Shown here piece by piece: positions 45,191 to 53,865 of a DNA stretch of 56,908 nucleotides. The position numbers and the translations under genes were made by a program. The DNA comes from Enterococcus canintestini (GTDB lineage: Bacteria; Bacillota; Bacilli; Lactobacillales; Enterococcaceae): NCBI RefSeq assembly GCF_001885735.1, contig NZ_JXKG01000017.1:1-56908 (forward strand). The letters run 5' to 3'. Below the pieces are notes generated by a model. The model made no database searches. It was not told the origin of the DNA and saw only the letters and a list, made by a program, of their open reading frames with translations. Position 1 is the first letter of the stretch; each line of letters starts with the position of its first letter.

Positions 45191-45415
45191 ATGAAAAAAT
45201 TACATTTAACGTTTGTAAATAGTGAAGGAAAAAAACACAAAATGATTCCCCGTGTTGCAGATGAAAATTTAAGCGGGCAAACTGTTCGGCAAGTGATGGC
45301 AGATATCAGTGGGTTGCCGTTATTTGTCAAAAATGGTGTCACACTTTTTGTAGCACCGGCAAGTGCAAAATATGTTGAAACGATTGAAACAGAACTTTTC
45401 ACTGAAGAAGTTTAA
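45191..45415 (+). CDS. DUF2922 family small protein
   Basis: A 74-residue DUF2922 protein: KKLHLTFVNSEGKKHKMIPR, then NLSGQTVRQVMADISGL and a FVKNGVTLFVAPASAKYVET end. It is predicted beta-rich and soluble. AAAGGAGGAAAACCAA precedes the ATG, almost the same leader as the DUF1659 gene, so both should be made in comparable amounts. A strong terminator follows at 45431, so the two small proteins form a bicistronic transcript. The lysozyme gene after it has its own start but might be read through. Confidence 0.85.
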   Translation: MKKLHLTFVNSEGKKHKMIPRVADENLSGQTVRQVMADISGLPLFVKNGVTLFVAPASAKYVETIETELFTEEV

Positions 45416-45430
45416 AGCCAGTTGATGAGA

Positions 45431-45480
45431 AAACTGTGGAAGTGAGAGATTATAAAAAGTGTCCTTCCACAGTTTTTTTT
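45431..45480 (+). terminator. Terminator after the DUF2922 gene
   Basis: AAACTGTGGAAG (45431-45442) pairs with CTTCCACAGTTT (45464-45475), followed by eight T. Confidence 0.9.
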
Positions 45481-45502
45481 TGAAAAAAATAAGGAGAAGA
45501 CT

Positions 45503-46405
45503 ATGATTCCAACACCAGTGATTATTGATCTTAGTGAGTGGCAATTACCAGAGGCGATTGATTATAAAAAGCTCGCCCAAAATATTGATGGGGCGATTGT
45601 GCGGGTACAATATGGCTCGTTGCATCGTGATGTTCATTTTGAAACGCATCTTAAAAAGTTGCAAGAACACCAGATTCCAGTTGCAGTTTACGCATGGGTA
45701 AGAGGAACAAGTCTAGCGGATATGAAACAAGAAGCCAGAGATTTCTATCAGCGTGCTAAAAGATTTCAACCGGCTTTTTGGTGGTTAGATGTAGAAGAAA
45801 AATCTTATTATGATATGCGTAGTGGCTGTGAGAGTTATCGCCAAGAATTAAAACGTTTAGGTGCCAAAAAAGTAGGGGCCTATATCGCCAATCACTTGTA
45901 TCGCCAGTTCAATCTTGCTGTCGAAAAATTTGATGCAATCTGGATTCCAGCCTATGGACAAAATAATGGGAGATATGAAGGGTTTAATCCAACTTGTACC
46001 AATCGTTATGATATTCATCAATATACTTCAAATGGACGTATTCCTGGTTATAAAGGGCCATTGGATTTGAATCGCTTAACCGCAGGCAAAGATTTTGCCA
46101 CACTGTTTGGTAGTAAGAATCTTGAAGGTGAAAAGCCCAATAGTGTAGCTGGAAATTCAACTGCCGATGGGACAAAAGGAGGTCTAGCTAAAATGAAAAC
46201 TATCACCTTAAATACAAGCGTGTATCTAAGAAAAAAAGCAGATACAAAAGGACAAGTGATTGCTTTAATGAAAAAAGGTGATCAGATAAAATTTGATGAT
46301 ATTATTTTAAACCAAGGTTATTTATGGGGTGTACAATCGCGAACAAAAGGGTCAAAAGGGTATGTCGCTTTAGGAAAAATAACAAGTTATGGCAAAATAA
46401 AATAA
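45503..46405 (+). CDS. GH25 lysozyme with C-terminal SH3-type domain, no signal peptide
   Basis: A 300-residue muramidase cleaving the MurNAc-GlcNAc bond of peptidoglycan. The GH25 barrel (about 1-205) starts IIDLSEWQ and contains the catalytic pair in WWLDVEEKS (about 93-101), plus AYIANHLYRQF and IPAYGQNNGRYEG. A linker (about 206-230) leads to an SH3_5-like domain (about 231-300) with VYLRKKADTKGQVI and GYLWGVQSR. The N-terminus is not hydrophobic, so export would need a holin or lysis, as for phage endolysins, or a non-classical route. No other phage gene is nearby. AAGGAGAAG precedes the ATG. It follows the DUF1659/DUF2922 pair. Confidence 0.9.
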   Translation: MIPTPVIIDLSEWQLPEAIDYKKLAQNIDGAIVRVQYGSLHRDVHFETHLKKLQEHQIPVAVYAWVRGTSLADMKQEARDFYQRAKRFQPAFWWLDVEEKSYYDMRSGCESYRQELKRLGAKKVGAYIANHLYRQFNLAVEKFDAIWIPAYGQNNGRYEGFNPTCTNRYDIHQYTSNGRIPGYKGPLDLNRLTAGKDFATLFGSKNLEGEKPNSVAGNSTADGTKGGLAKMKTITLNTSVYLRKKADTKGQVIALMKKGDQIKFDDIILNQGYLWGVQSRTKGSKGYVALGKITSYGKIK

Positions 46406-46446
46406 AAAATAAGACTTGGATTTAAAAATCCAAGTCTTATTTTTTG
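46404..46446. terminator. Strong symmetric terminator after the GH25 gene
   Basis: The palindrome AAAAAATAAGACTTGGATT / AATCCAAGTCTTATTTTTT spans 46404-46445 with a 4-base loop. A on the left and T on the right make it functional in both directions. Confidence 0.92.
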
Positions 46447-46771
46447 CTAGTATTCTAGCCATGATGACGTAAGGAATAACACTCTCCCCTACACGTTGAC
46501 GGAAATCTTCCCCAAAATTTCCCTTATCTTTATTATAGTATAGGAAGACAATAAAGTTAAATAAAGTGACTTTCCTAAAAAAGATAAAATAATTGAGAGA
46601 AGTGAAATTATTTGTTATGATACTTACAATTAGTAAGTTTTAGATGGCTAAATTTTTCTCACTTATTCGTCGTTAAAATAAAAATCACAGAATATTTATA
46701 AAAAACGACTGCTAAAAGCTTTTTTATCGTGATTTTTATAAGCTTGTTAAACCTGTTAAGGAGGTAGCAAA
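46447..46771. other. 325-base intergenic region; candidate minus-strand small RNA
   Basis: Bases 46480-46530 are unusually C-rich on the plus strand (CTCTCCCC, CTTCCCC, TTTCCC). Read on the minus strand, a -10-like TATAAT (about 46536-46541) precedes a G-rich stretch, GGGAAATTTTGGGGAAG... and AGGGGAGAG, then a small stem GCTAG/CTAGC, and ends at the bidirectional terminator 46404-46446. This would be an RNA of about 130 nt. The -35 is weak and no family is recognised. The rest of the region up to 46771 is AT-rich with nothing else visible. Confidence 0.35.
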
Positions 46772-47377
46772 ATGAAGTATTTATATGACGCGGGAAGTAA
46801 AGGTGGTAAGAAGTTACTGCTTTTACACGGTACTGGTGGTGATGAAACATCATTGGTGGATATTGCCCGTTTTTTAGATGGTGGCTGTGAAATTCTATCT
46901 TTTCGAGGTGAAGTTAAAGAAGATGGAATGAATCGTTTTTTTAAACGGAATGGTTTAAATCAATTTGATTTAGAAAGCCTAGAAGAAGAAACTGATAACT
47001 TGTATGAAGAAATTAAGCGGGTGAGTGCAAAAAAAGATGTGCCGCTAAGTGATTGGGTTTTAGTCGGGTATTCCAATGGTGCCAATATTGCAGCGCACTT
47101 GTTATTAGAACGAGAAACTGAATTGACCCAAGGAATCTTTTTTCACCCGATGTCTCTGGGAGTACACAAGCAAAAATTCAGTTTAAAAGATAAACGTGTT
47201 TGGTTGTCTTTTGGGCAAGGAGATCCAATTGTTTCACCGGAATCTTTTAATGAATTAGCTGAAGCTTTTAGTAGTCGGAACGCAGATTTAACGATTAAAC
47301 AGACAAATTATGGACACCAACTTGCTGCTGAAGAAGTGAATCAGGCTCGTAATTGGTTACATAATTTGCCATTGTAA
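46772..47377 (+). CDS. Alpha/beta-hydrolase, phospholipase/carboxylesterase family
   Basis: A 201-residue cytoplasmic esterase-type hydrolase. It has LLLLHGTGGDE (oxyanion-hole region, about 15-25), the nucleophile elbow VLVGYSNGANIAA (Ser at about 108), SFGQGDPIVSPE (Asp, about 154-159) and NYGHQLAAEE (His, about 185-190), a complete catalytic triad. It resembles MhqD/YodD-type hydrolases linked to hydroquinone or aromatic stress, but the substrate is not readable. TAAGGAGGTAGCAAA precedes the ATG. It is single and followed by a terminator. Confidence 0.88.
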   Translation: MKYLYDAGSKGGKKLLLLHGTGGDETSLVDIARFLDGGCEILSFRGEVKEDGMNRFFKRNGLNQFDLESLEEETDNLYEEIKRVSAKKDVPLSDWVLVGYSNGANIAAHLLLERETELTQGIFFHPMSLGVHKQKFSLKDKRVWLSFGQGDPIVSPESFNELAEAFSSRNADLTIKQTNYGHQLAAEEVNQARNWLHNLPL

Positions 47378-47384
47378 AAATAAG

Positions 47385-47417
47385 AGACTGTCACTTAATG
47401 GTGGTGGTCTTTTTTTG
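47385..47417 (+). terminator. Terminator after the hydrolase gene
   Basis: AGACTGTCAC (47385-47394) pairs with GTGGTGGTCT (47401-47410), with three G-U pairs, followed by seven T. Confidence 0.75.
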
Positions 47418-47551
47418 CTACAGCATAATTGTCGTAATTTTCTGAATTATATTTTTGTATTTACTGAAATTTATTTGAAATTGTGCTAAAATAGCCAAAA
47501 TATCAATTTCTTGTCGATGACAGGTGAATTTTGTACTTAGGGGTGTAGTGG

Positions 47552-48610
47552 ATGGAAAAAGGATATCGTATTGCTGTTGTTGGTGCAACTGGTGCTGTCG
47601 GAACAAAAATGATTAAGATGTTAGCTGATACAACTTTACCAATTGCAAGTGTTAAACTTCTGGCTTCAAAACGTTCAGCTGGTAAAACCAGAGAATTCAA
47701 AGGGCAAACATTAACGATTGAAGAGTTAGTGCCAGATTCTTTTAACGACGTGGATATCGCACTATTTTCTGCTGGTGGCGGCATTTCAAAAGAGTTTGCC
47801 CCCGAAGCTGTGAAACGTGGTGCTGTAGTCGTGGACAATACCAGTTATTTTCGCATGAATGAAGAAGTGCCTTTAGTGGTACCAGAAGTCAATCGAGAAG
47901 CGTTAAAACAACATAAAGGAATTATTGCCAATCCGAATTGTTCTACTATTCAAATGATGGTGGCCTTAGAACCAATCCGTCAAGCTGTTGGCTTAAACCG
48001 TATCATTGTTTCGACCTATCAAGCTGTTTCTGGTGCTGGGGCAAAAGCAATTGAAGAGTTAAAACAAGAAGCGAAAGATTTACTGGCAGGAAAAGCTAAA
48101 ACAGAATTAAATCCGCAAATTTTACCAGCAGGCAGTGATAAAAAACACTATCCAATCGCTTTTAATGCTTTACCACAAATTGATGTCTTTGCAGAAGATG
48201 ATTATACTTACGAAGAGTGGAAAATGATCAATGAAACGCATAAAATTATGGCAGATGACGCGATTAAAGTGGCGGCAACTTGTGTCCGTATTCCCGTTGT
48301 GAGTGGACATTCTGAATCGATTTATATTGAAACCAATCAAGAACTAACACCCCAAGCGGTAAGAGAGTTATTGGCACAAGCTCCTGGTGTAATCGTACAA
48401 GATGATCCAAGCCAACAAATTTATCCCCAAGCGTTAAATAGTGTTGATCAAAAAGCTACTTTTGTCGGACGCATTCGTCGGGATTTAGATGTGAAAAATG
48501 GCCTTCACATGTGGGTAGTGTCTGATAATTTATTAAAAGGTGCGGCTTGGAATTCAGTCCAAATTGCCGAAACGTTACACGAAATGAATTTAGTTCGCGT
48601 TCCACAATAA
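47552..48610 (+). CDS. asd: Aspartate-semialdehyde dehydrogenase
   Basis: NADPH-dependent reduction of aspartyl phosphate to aspartate semialdehyde, the branch point to lysine/diaminopimelate, threonine and methionine. At 352 residues: [13 protein letters not shown] (nucleotide-binding, about 8-20), [28 protein letters not shown] (catalytic Cys at about 131), [11 protein letters not shown], and [14 protein letters not shown] (His at about 252). The ATG at 47552 follows a GGGGTGTAGTGG leader. dapA, usually its neighbour, is not present on either side. A terminator at 48628 ends the transcript; no lysine riboswitch is visible in the short leader. Confidence 0.95.
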   Translation: MEKGYRIAVVGATGAVGTKMIKMLADTTLPIASVKLLASKRSAGKTREFKGQTLTIEELVPDSFNDVDIALFSAGGGISKEFAPEAVKRGAVVVDNTSYFRMNEEVPLVVPEVNREALKQHKGIIANPNCSTIQMMVALEPIRQAVGLNRIIVSTYQAVSGAGAKAIEELKQEAKDLLAGKAKTELNPQILPAGSDKKHYPIAFNALPQIDVFAEDDYTYEEWKMINETHKIMADDAIKVAATCVRIPVVSGHSESIYIETNQELTPQAVRELLAQAPGVIVQDDPSQQIYPQALNSVDQKATFVGRIRRDLDVKNGLHMWVVSDNLLKGAAWNSVQIAETLHEMNLVRVPQ

Positions 48611-48627
48611 AGTAAAGTAATTCTTGT

Positions 48628-48699
48628 CACAAGTTGTTAATCATACTTTTACGCAATTTATGTGTTTAAAAGATTAGATTAGCGACTTGTGGCTTTTTT
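48628..48699 (+). terminator. Terminator after asd
   Basis: CACAAGT (48628-48634) pairs with ACTTGTG (48685-48691), extended by TAATC/GATTA, followed by CTTTTTTA. The loop is long. Confidence 0.7.
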
Positions 48700-48868
48700 A
48701 ATTCGGTTAGAGACTTTAAGAAAGTTTTATTACAAAACGCTTCCAATATTATTTAGCAGTTTGCCCCGACTTTTTATAGCGTTATAGTGTATAATGGACA
48801 GTGGCTAGTTGGGCACAGAAAAGAAAATAACTATTTATATAGAAAAAAATTTTGAGAGGTGAATGTTT

Positions 48869-50548
48869 TTGAGTAACATCAAAATCATTCCACTTGGCGG
48901 CGTTCGTGAGAACGGCAAAAATATGTACATCGCCGAAGTGGAAGATGATATTTACGTATTAGATTGTGGGTTAAAATACCCTGAAAATGAATTATTAGGA
49001 ATTGATACAGTTATTCCTGATTTTACTTATTTAGAAGAAAATGCCGAGCGCGTTGTTGGCGTCTTTTTAACGCACGGACACGCCGATGCAATTGGCGCAT
49101 TGCCTTACTTTTTAGAAAAAGTGGATGTACCAGTCTTTGGAACGAAATTGACTATTGAGTTAGCCAAAATTGGGGTCCACAAAAATGAGGCGACAAAAAA
49201 ATTCCGTGATTTTCATATTATCGATGAACATACTGAAATTGATTTTGGCACTACGACAGTCGGCTTTTTTAGAACGACGCACTCGATTCCTGATTCAGTC
49301 GGAATTACATTAAAGACTAAAGTCGGAAATATCGTTTATACGGGCGATTTCAAGTTTGACCAAGCGGCAGTGCCGATGTATCAAACAGACTTTGGACGTC
49401 TTGCTGAAATTGGCAAAGAAGGAGTATTGGCCCTTTTAAGTACTTCTAGTAATGCAGAAAATCCGGCACCAGTTGCTTCTGAACGCCAAATTGCAGATGA
49501 AGTATATGACACGATTAAATACTGGGAAGGACGCATCATTGTCGCGGGAGTTGCCAGCAACTTACAACGGGTCCAACAAGTTTTAAATGCCGCTTATCGT
49601 TGCAATCGTAAAGTTGTTTTAACAGGACAAGATTTCGGTCGTATTATTCGAACTGCGATGAAATTAAACAAATTGGAAGTTCCTGATGAAAACTTGTTTA
49701 TTACCCAAAAAGAAATGAAAAACTATCCGCCAGAAGAAATTATCGTCTTAGAAACAGGTCGGATGGGTGAACCGATTAAATCATTGCAACGAATGGCAAA
49801 TGGTTCTCATCGTACTTTGCGGATTCAAGAAGGGGACTTGGTGTATATCACTACCACGCCCACAACTGCAATGGAAACGACTGTGGCTAAAACAGAAGAC
49901 ATTGTCTTTCGTGCGGGTGGCACGGTTAAACAAATTTCAGATAATATGCGCGTTTCAGGGCATGCTAACCCAGATGATTTGCAACTGATGCTAAATCTTT
50001 TAAAACCCAAATATTTAATTCCAATTCAAGGGGAATATCGGCAACTTGCTGCCCACGCAGAACTTGCGCAATTAACAGGTATTCCATTGAAGAATATTTT
50101 TATCACTGCTCGTGGGGATATTTTGGAGTATAAAAAAGATCAAATGAGCCAAGCTGGTTCTGTTCCAGCGGAAAATGTCTTAATTGATGGAATTGGTGTG
50201 GGCGATATTGGAAATATCGTGTTGCGAGATCGCAAGATTTTATCAGAAGACGGTATTTTCATTGCGGTAGTTACCATTAATCGTCGGGAAAAGAAAATCG
50301 TATCTTCTCCTCAAATTACTTCCCGTGGTTTTGTTTATGTCAAAGCTAGCCGTGATTTGATTCGGGAAAGTGCGGAAATGGTCAGTGAGATTGTAGAAAA
50401 ACATTTACAAGATGACGAGTTTGAATGGAGTAAACTAAAACAAGATATTCGTGATCGACTAAGCCGTTACTTGTTTGAACAAACAAAACGTCGTCCCGTT
50501 ATTTTGCCGGTTATTATGGAATCGTCACAACGTCAAAAAAGAAAATAA
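48869..50548 (+). CDS. rnjB: Ribonuclease J2
   Basis: A metallo-beta-lactamase/beta-CASP ribonuclease of 559 residues that works in a complex with RNase J1 in mRNA decay. It starts SNIKIIPLGGVRENGKNMY. The metal motif that in J1 reads HGHEDHIGG is HGHADAIGA here (the fifth and sixth key positions have lost the His), and DSTNAE of J1 appears as TSSNAENP. These are the expected RNase J2 features, a subunit with weak intrinsic activity. The start is TTG 48869; ATG 48863 is rejected because GAGAGGTG ends one base before it. Upstream, about 160 bases hold only AT-rich sequence with a -10-like TATAGTGTATAATGG. Confidence 0.95.
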   Translation: MSNIKIIPLGGVRENGKNMYIAEVEDDIYVLDCGLKYPENELLGIDTVIPDFTYLEENAERVVGVFLTHGHADAIGALPYFLEKVDVPVFGTKLTIELAKIGVHKNEATKKFRDFHIIDEHTEIDFGTTTVGFFRTTHSIPDSVGITLKTKVGNIVYTGDFKFDQAAVPMYQTDFGRLAEIGKEGVLALLSTSSNAENPAPVASERQIADEVYDTIKYWEGRIIVAGVASNLQRVQQVLNAAYRCNRKVVLTGQDFGRIIRTAMKLNKLEVPDENLFITQKEMKNYPPEEIIVLETGRMGEPIKSLQRMANGSHRTLRIQEGDLVYITTTPTTAMETTVAKTEDIVFRAGGTVKQISDNMRVSGHANPDDLQLMLNLLKPKYLIPIQGEYRQLAAHAELAQLTGIPLKNIFITARGDILEYKKDQMSQAGSVPAENVLIDGIGVGDIGNIVLRDRKILSEDGIFIAVVTINRREKKIVSSPQITSRGFVYVKASRDLIRESAEMVSEIVEKHLQDDEFEWSKLKQDIRDRLSRYLFEQTKRRPVILPVIMESSQRQKRK

Positions 50549-50674
50549 ATAAAAAGGTGTGTAGAAGTGGTCAACTTCAAAAGATAAGAAGAAATAAGAA
50601 GTGCTGCTCAAATTTTGCAAAACTTCGCTTTATTTAAGCAGAAGTTACTTTTAAAACACCGGCTATGCGTAAAG

Positions 50675-50710
50675 AAGGGTTGTGACATGATTTTTGTCAC
50701 AATCCTTTTT
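50675..50710 (+). terminator. Terminator after rnjB
   Basis: AAGGGTTGTGACA (50675-50687) pairs with TGTCACAATCCTT (50695-50707), followed by TTTT. It lies about 130 bases after the stop. Confidence 0.85.
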
Positions 50711-50830
50711 AGCTGGAATAGATGCGTTAGTTTTCATAAGAAATCATCAAAGAAATTTACGCTTTAAGATTTTAGACTTTAGAAATTAGGTGTTTTTTTC
50801 AAAACATTTATTATTTTTTTTAAAAAACAT

Positions 50831-50896
50831 ATGAAATCTTTCTGAAAAACGATTATACTATTTTAGTGACACTTTTTGACGTTAAGCTTTGTTAAC
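50831..50896 (+). promoter_or_regulatory. Promoter and palindrome before the MFS transporter
   Basis: ATGAAA (50831-50836), 17 bases and TATACT (50854-50859) form a reasonable promoter. Downstream, GTTAA-GCTTTG-TTAAC (50881-50896) is a 16-base inverted repeat about 38 bases before the start codon, a plausible repressor operator. No regulator gene is adjacent. Confidence 0.4.
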
Positions 50897-50933
50897 CAAA
50901 AAGTTTTATTTTTTTGTAGAAAGGAAGTTTTAT

Positions 50934-52373
50934 ATGCAGACATATCAAGAAGATAAGGTCGTTCAAAAAAATCGCTGGTGGATTTTGGTAGCTGTTTCGA
51001 TGTTTACCTTTATGTCCACATTGGATGGTAGTATTGTCAATATTGCCTTGCCGACTATTTCAAAAGATATGCAAGTACCAATGAATCAATCAGAGTGGAT
51101 TGTATCCATTTATTTAATGATGGTTTGTGCCTGTTTATTATTATTCGGTAAAATTGGCGATAGCTGGGGTAAAATTAAAATTTATCGGATTGGGACGCTA
51201 ATTTTTGTGATTGGCTCTTTGCTGTGTGGTTTTAATCATTCTTTGACTTTCTTATTGTTTGCCCGCGTGATTCAAGCGCTAGGTGCGGCAATGACGATGG
51301 CAACAAATACAGGAATTATTACTGAAGTGTTCCCGATGAGTGAAAGAGGTCGGGCATTGGGGATGATTGGTGCTTTTGTTTCGCTGGGTTCTATTGCAGG
51401 CCCTGGTTTAGGTGGTTTGATTTTAGCGCATTTTTCATGGGCTTATATTTTTTGGATTAATGTACCAGTGGGAATTATTACCATGATTATTAGTGAAAAA
51501 TTCTTACCAAAAGATATTACTTTAAGCGGTCAAAAAATTGACATGGGTGGTTTTGCTGCCGTTGCCGCTACAATAATGACCTTCTTTGGTGGTGTCTTTT
51601 TAGGACAAGAACATGGATTTTTAACCCCTATTCCTTTACTTTTATTTGTTTTGGCGATTATTAGTTTTGTTGTCTTTTTATATGTAGAAAAGAAAGTAAA
51701 ATTGCCTTTGATTACATTTAGTATTTTCAAAAACAAAGTATTTACGATGAGTTTAATTACAGCGTTGTTAATTTTTTCTTCTAACTTCTTTGTTAACGTT
51801 GTGATTCCCTTTTACTTACAAAGTGCCCGTGGACTTTCACCAAGTTATGCTGGACTTTTAATGATGGTCTTTCCATTTTTAATGGTCATCGGCTCTCCTT
51901 TAAGTGGGTATCTAACGGATAAAGTTGGACCAGAAATTTTAGTTTTAGTCGGTTTAGGGATGTTATCTGTGACACAGCTGATGTATATGTTTATGCAAGC
52001 TGATTCACCTTTGTGGTATTACGTGATTGCAACTGCTATCATGGGGTTAGGGAATTCATTATTCCAATCACCTAATAACACGATGGTTATGAGTAGTGTC
52101 ACCAAAGAAAATCTGGGCGTAGCTGGTAGTTTGAACTCTTTTGCCCGCAATTTAGGGATGGTTATCGGGATTTCACTGGCGACGACAATTTTATACGATG
52201 CCATGAGTTCTAAAATGGGCGAGCGCGTTACAACTTATATTGCCAATCGACCAGATGTCTTTATTTATGGAATGAAAATTACTTTTCTAGGTTCTTTTTT
52301 CCTATGTTTAGTGGCGCTATTTTTAACGCTTTATCGCGTGAAAAAACAAGGAGGCATCCGCAAACATGTCTAA
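50934..52373 (+). CDS. DHA2-type MFS drug:H+ antiporter
   Basis: A 479-residue major-facilitator exporter with about 14 transmembrane helices. Family motifs: LDGSIVNIALPTI in helix 1 (about 29-41, DHA2 motif D1), GKIGDSWGKIKIYRIG (motif A, about 76-91), and GPGLGGLILAHFSWAYIFWINVPVG (motif C region, partly quoted). The start at ATG 50934 is chosen over an upstream TTG because AAAGGAAG precedes it. It overlaps the following ybaK-like gene by 8 bases, so the two are coupled, an unusual pairing. The substrate is unknown; antimicrobial or dye export is the family's usual role. Confidence 0.9.
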   Translation: MQTYQEDKVVQKNRWWILVAVSMFTFMSTLDGSIVNIALPTISKDMQVPMNQSEWIVSIYLMMVCACLLLFGKIGDSWGKIKIYRIGTLIFVIGSLLCGFNHSLTFLLFARVIQALGAAMTMATNTGIITEVFPMSERGRALGMIGAFVSLGSIAGPGLGGLILAHFSWAYIFWINVPVGIITMIISEKFLPKDITLSGQKIDMGGFAAVAATIMTFFGGVFLGQEHGFLTPIPLLLFVLAIISFVVFLYVEKKVKLPLITFSIFKNKVFTMSLITALLIFSSNFFVNVVIPFYLQSARGLSPSYAGLLMMVFPFLMVIGSPLSGYLTDKVGPEILVLVGLGMLSVTQLMYMFMQADSPLWYYVIATAIMGLGNSLFQSPNNTMVMSSVTKENLGVAGSLNSFARNLGMVIGISLATTILYDAMSSKMGERVTTYIANRPDVFIYGMKITFLGSFFLCLVALFLTLYRVKKQGGIRKHV

Positions 52374-52842
52374 TGCAGTGGAAGAGTATTTAACTGAAAA
52401 AAATGTTCCTTTTGAAAGCTTTACTTTTGATGTAAGTGATGAAGAAAATGGCCGTGCTGAAGCGGAAAAACTACAGTTAGCTGTGACGACGATTTATAAG
52501 ACGTTGGTTTTAAAAGGGAATAAAACAGGAACTGTCATTGCTTTAGTACCTTTAGATGGACGTTTGGATTATAAAAAAACGGCCAAAGCTTCAGGTAATC
52601 GTAAAGTTGGCTTTCCACCGATGGAATATGTCCTAGAAGCAACGGGTTATCCTCATGGTGCGAATACGCCAATCGGGATTTTCATGGCACATCCTGACTA
52701 TGTCCAAGTCTTTGATACTAGCATTTTATCCCATGAAGAAGTGATTGTTTCTAGTGGTCAACTCGGCCACAGTGTAAAAGTTGCTGTGAAGGACTTACTA
52801 AGTTTAATTGAGCCAATTCAAGCTGATATTTTAGCAGTGTAA
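52366..52842 (+). CDS. ybaK: Cys-tRNA(Pro)/Cys-tRNA(Cys) deacylase, YbaK/EbsC family
   Basis: A trans-editing factor (158 residues) that hydrolyses mischarged Cys-tRNA(Pro). Family landmarks are TTIYKTLVLKGN with the catalytic-region lysine (about 41-52), VIALVPLDGRLDYKKTAKA, and GANTPIGIF with the Gly-Xaa-Xaa-Pro turn (about 102-110). In enterococci this protein is known as EbsC. Its ATG lies inside the end of the MFS gene (AACATG) with CAAGGAGGCATC upstream. The convergent RpiR gene lies just beyond the shared terminator. Confidence 0.92.
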   Translation: MSNAVEEYLTEKNVPFESFTFDVSDEENGRAEAEKLQLAVTTIYKTLVLKGNKTGTVIALVPLDGRLDYKKTAKASGNRKVGFPPMEYVLEATGYPHGANTPIGIFMAHPDYVQVFDTSILSHEEVIVSSGQLGHSVKVAVKDLLSLIEPIQADILAV

Positions 52843-52851
52843 TCTTTCATA

Positions 52852-52951
52852 AAAAAGCTATCTCTTTGCGCTTTTGTACTGACCTTAAAAAGTTAGATTT
52901 TTCGACTGACTTTTTGGGCACTACATTGAGCGTAAGGGATAGCTTTTTTAG
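52852..52951. terminator. Bidirectional terminator between ybaK and the RpiR gene
   Basis: AAAAAAGCTATC (about 52852-52863) pairs with GATAGCTTTTTT (about 52939-52950), with GCGC/GCGT flanks and an inner smaller hairpin. It overlaps the last codons of the minus-strand regulator gene. Confidence 0.8.
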
Positions 52952-53700
52952 TTACTATTTGCGGTCCGTAATGCATAAGAGTCTAGTAAAATGCGGGCCA
53001 TAATGGAAAGGGGTAGGCGCGAGCGTACTTCGTAATCAGGGAAAAAAGAACCTTCTGATTTAAAACCGATAAACGGAATTTCAATGTATTCCATAATTGA
53101 AGAGTAGCGACTAGCAGTAAGTAAAACCGTCCCGATTTCTGCTTTATAACAATTTTTAGCGGCAACAACTAATTCTTCGGTCTCGCCGTTTAAAGAAACG
53201 AAGATCACAACATCGTCTTTGGTGAGTTTACGCGAAATATTGCGAATGATGTTGGGATCGGTATGGAGTTCACAATATTTATTTGTCAGTTGTAATTTGA
53301 CCATCATTTCTTGGGCAATTAATTCAGAAAAACCACGAGCAAAAATCATAATCCGCTTTGCAGCGTGGATGCGCTGAATCGCATCTTCAATATTACCGAT
53401 TTCAATCATATTAATGGTGCGGATCACTTCTTGCTCATTTTTTAAAATCGCCATTTTAATACCTTCGTCAATTTTGTCTAAATGGGAGAAATTGATGTTG
53501 GTATTTTCTTTTTCTTTTAAAGAATGTTTAAAAGCTGTAAAGCCCTCATAGCCTTTCTTTTTCATCGTGCGGACAATGGTTGCTGTAGAAACATTGGCTA
53601 ATTCACTTAATTTGACGATGGAATAATGAGGAATGTTTGTTATATTTTTTTGAATGAAATCCCATAGATATTGTTCTGATTCGCTTAATTTTACCTCCAT
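52948..53700 (-). CDS. RpiR/MurR-family transcriptional regulator
   Basis: A 250-residue regulator with an N-terminal helix-turn-helix (about 20-60, KLSELANVSTATIVRTMKKKGYEGF) and a C-terminal SIS sugar-phosphate-binding domain (about 105-235, RIMIFARGFSELIAQEMM, IFVSLNGETEELV). Such proteins sense phosphorylated sugars. It is divergent from the pfkB-PTS-lacD genes, with a 165-base gap between starts, so it should control that operon and perhaps itself. AAAGGATATCATT lies before the ATG. Organisation matches the MurR-type regulators of tagatose or hexose operons. Confidence 0.93.
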   Translation of the reverse strand: MEVKLSESEQYLWDFIQKNITNIPHYSIVKLSELANVSTATIVRTMKKKGYEGFTAFKHSLKEKENTNINFSHLDKIDEGIKMAILKNEQEVIRTINMIEIGNIEDAIQRIHAAKRIMIFARGFSELIAQEMMVKLQLTNKYCELHTDPNIIRNISRKLTKDDVVIFVSLNGETEELVVAAKNCYKAEIGTVLLTASRYSSIMEYIEIPFIGFKSEGSFFPDYEVRSRLPLSIMARILLDSYALRTANSN

Positions 53701-53865
53701 AATGATATCCTTTCTGAATGGTAGTTGTTATTATTGTAACTTTATCACAAAATAAAATGATGTAAAGCGCTTTTATAAAGTGAAAAGTTTTTCAGCTCTT
53801 TTTTTACTATTTGAAAACATTTACATAATTTTTTGGTACATAATGAAAAAGAAAGGAGGGGCAAG
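53701..53865. promoter_or_regulatory. Divergent promoter region with cre-like site
   Basis: GTAAAGCGCTTTTA at 53762-53775 is a near-palindrome close to the catabolite-responsive element TGAAAGCGCTTTCA (three mismatches), so CcpA control is plausible. TTGAAA (53811) and TACATAAT (53837) are imperfect promoter elements for the PTS operon. AAAGGAGGGG before 53866 is a perfect ribosome site. Confidence 0.5.

Noticed and set aside
45503-46405. Prophage remnant around the GH25 lysozyme
   Set aside because: No holin, structural, integrase or replication genes are nearby; neighbours are core metabolic genes.
47418-47551. Lysine riboswitch upstream of asd
   Set aside because: The leader is only about 130 bases, with no matching conserved blocks.
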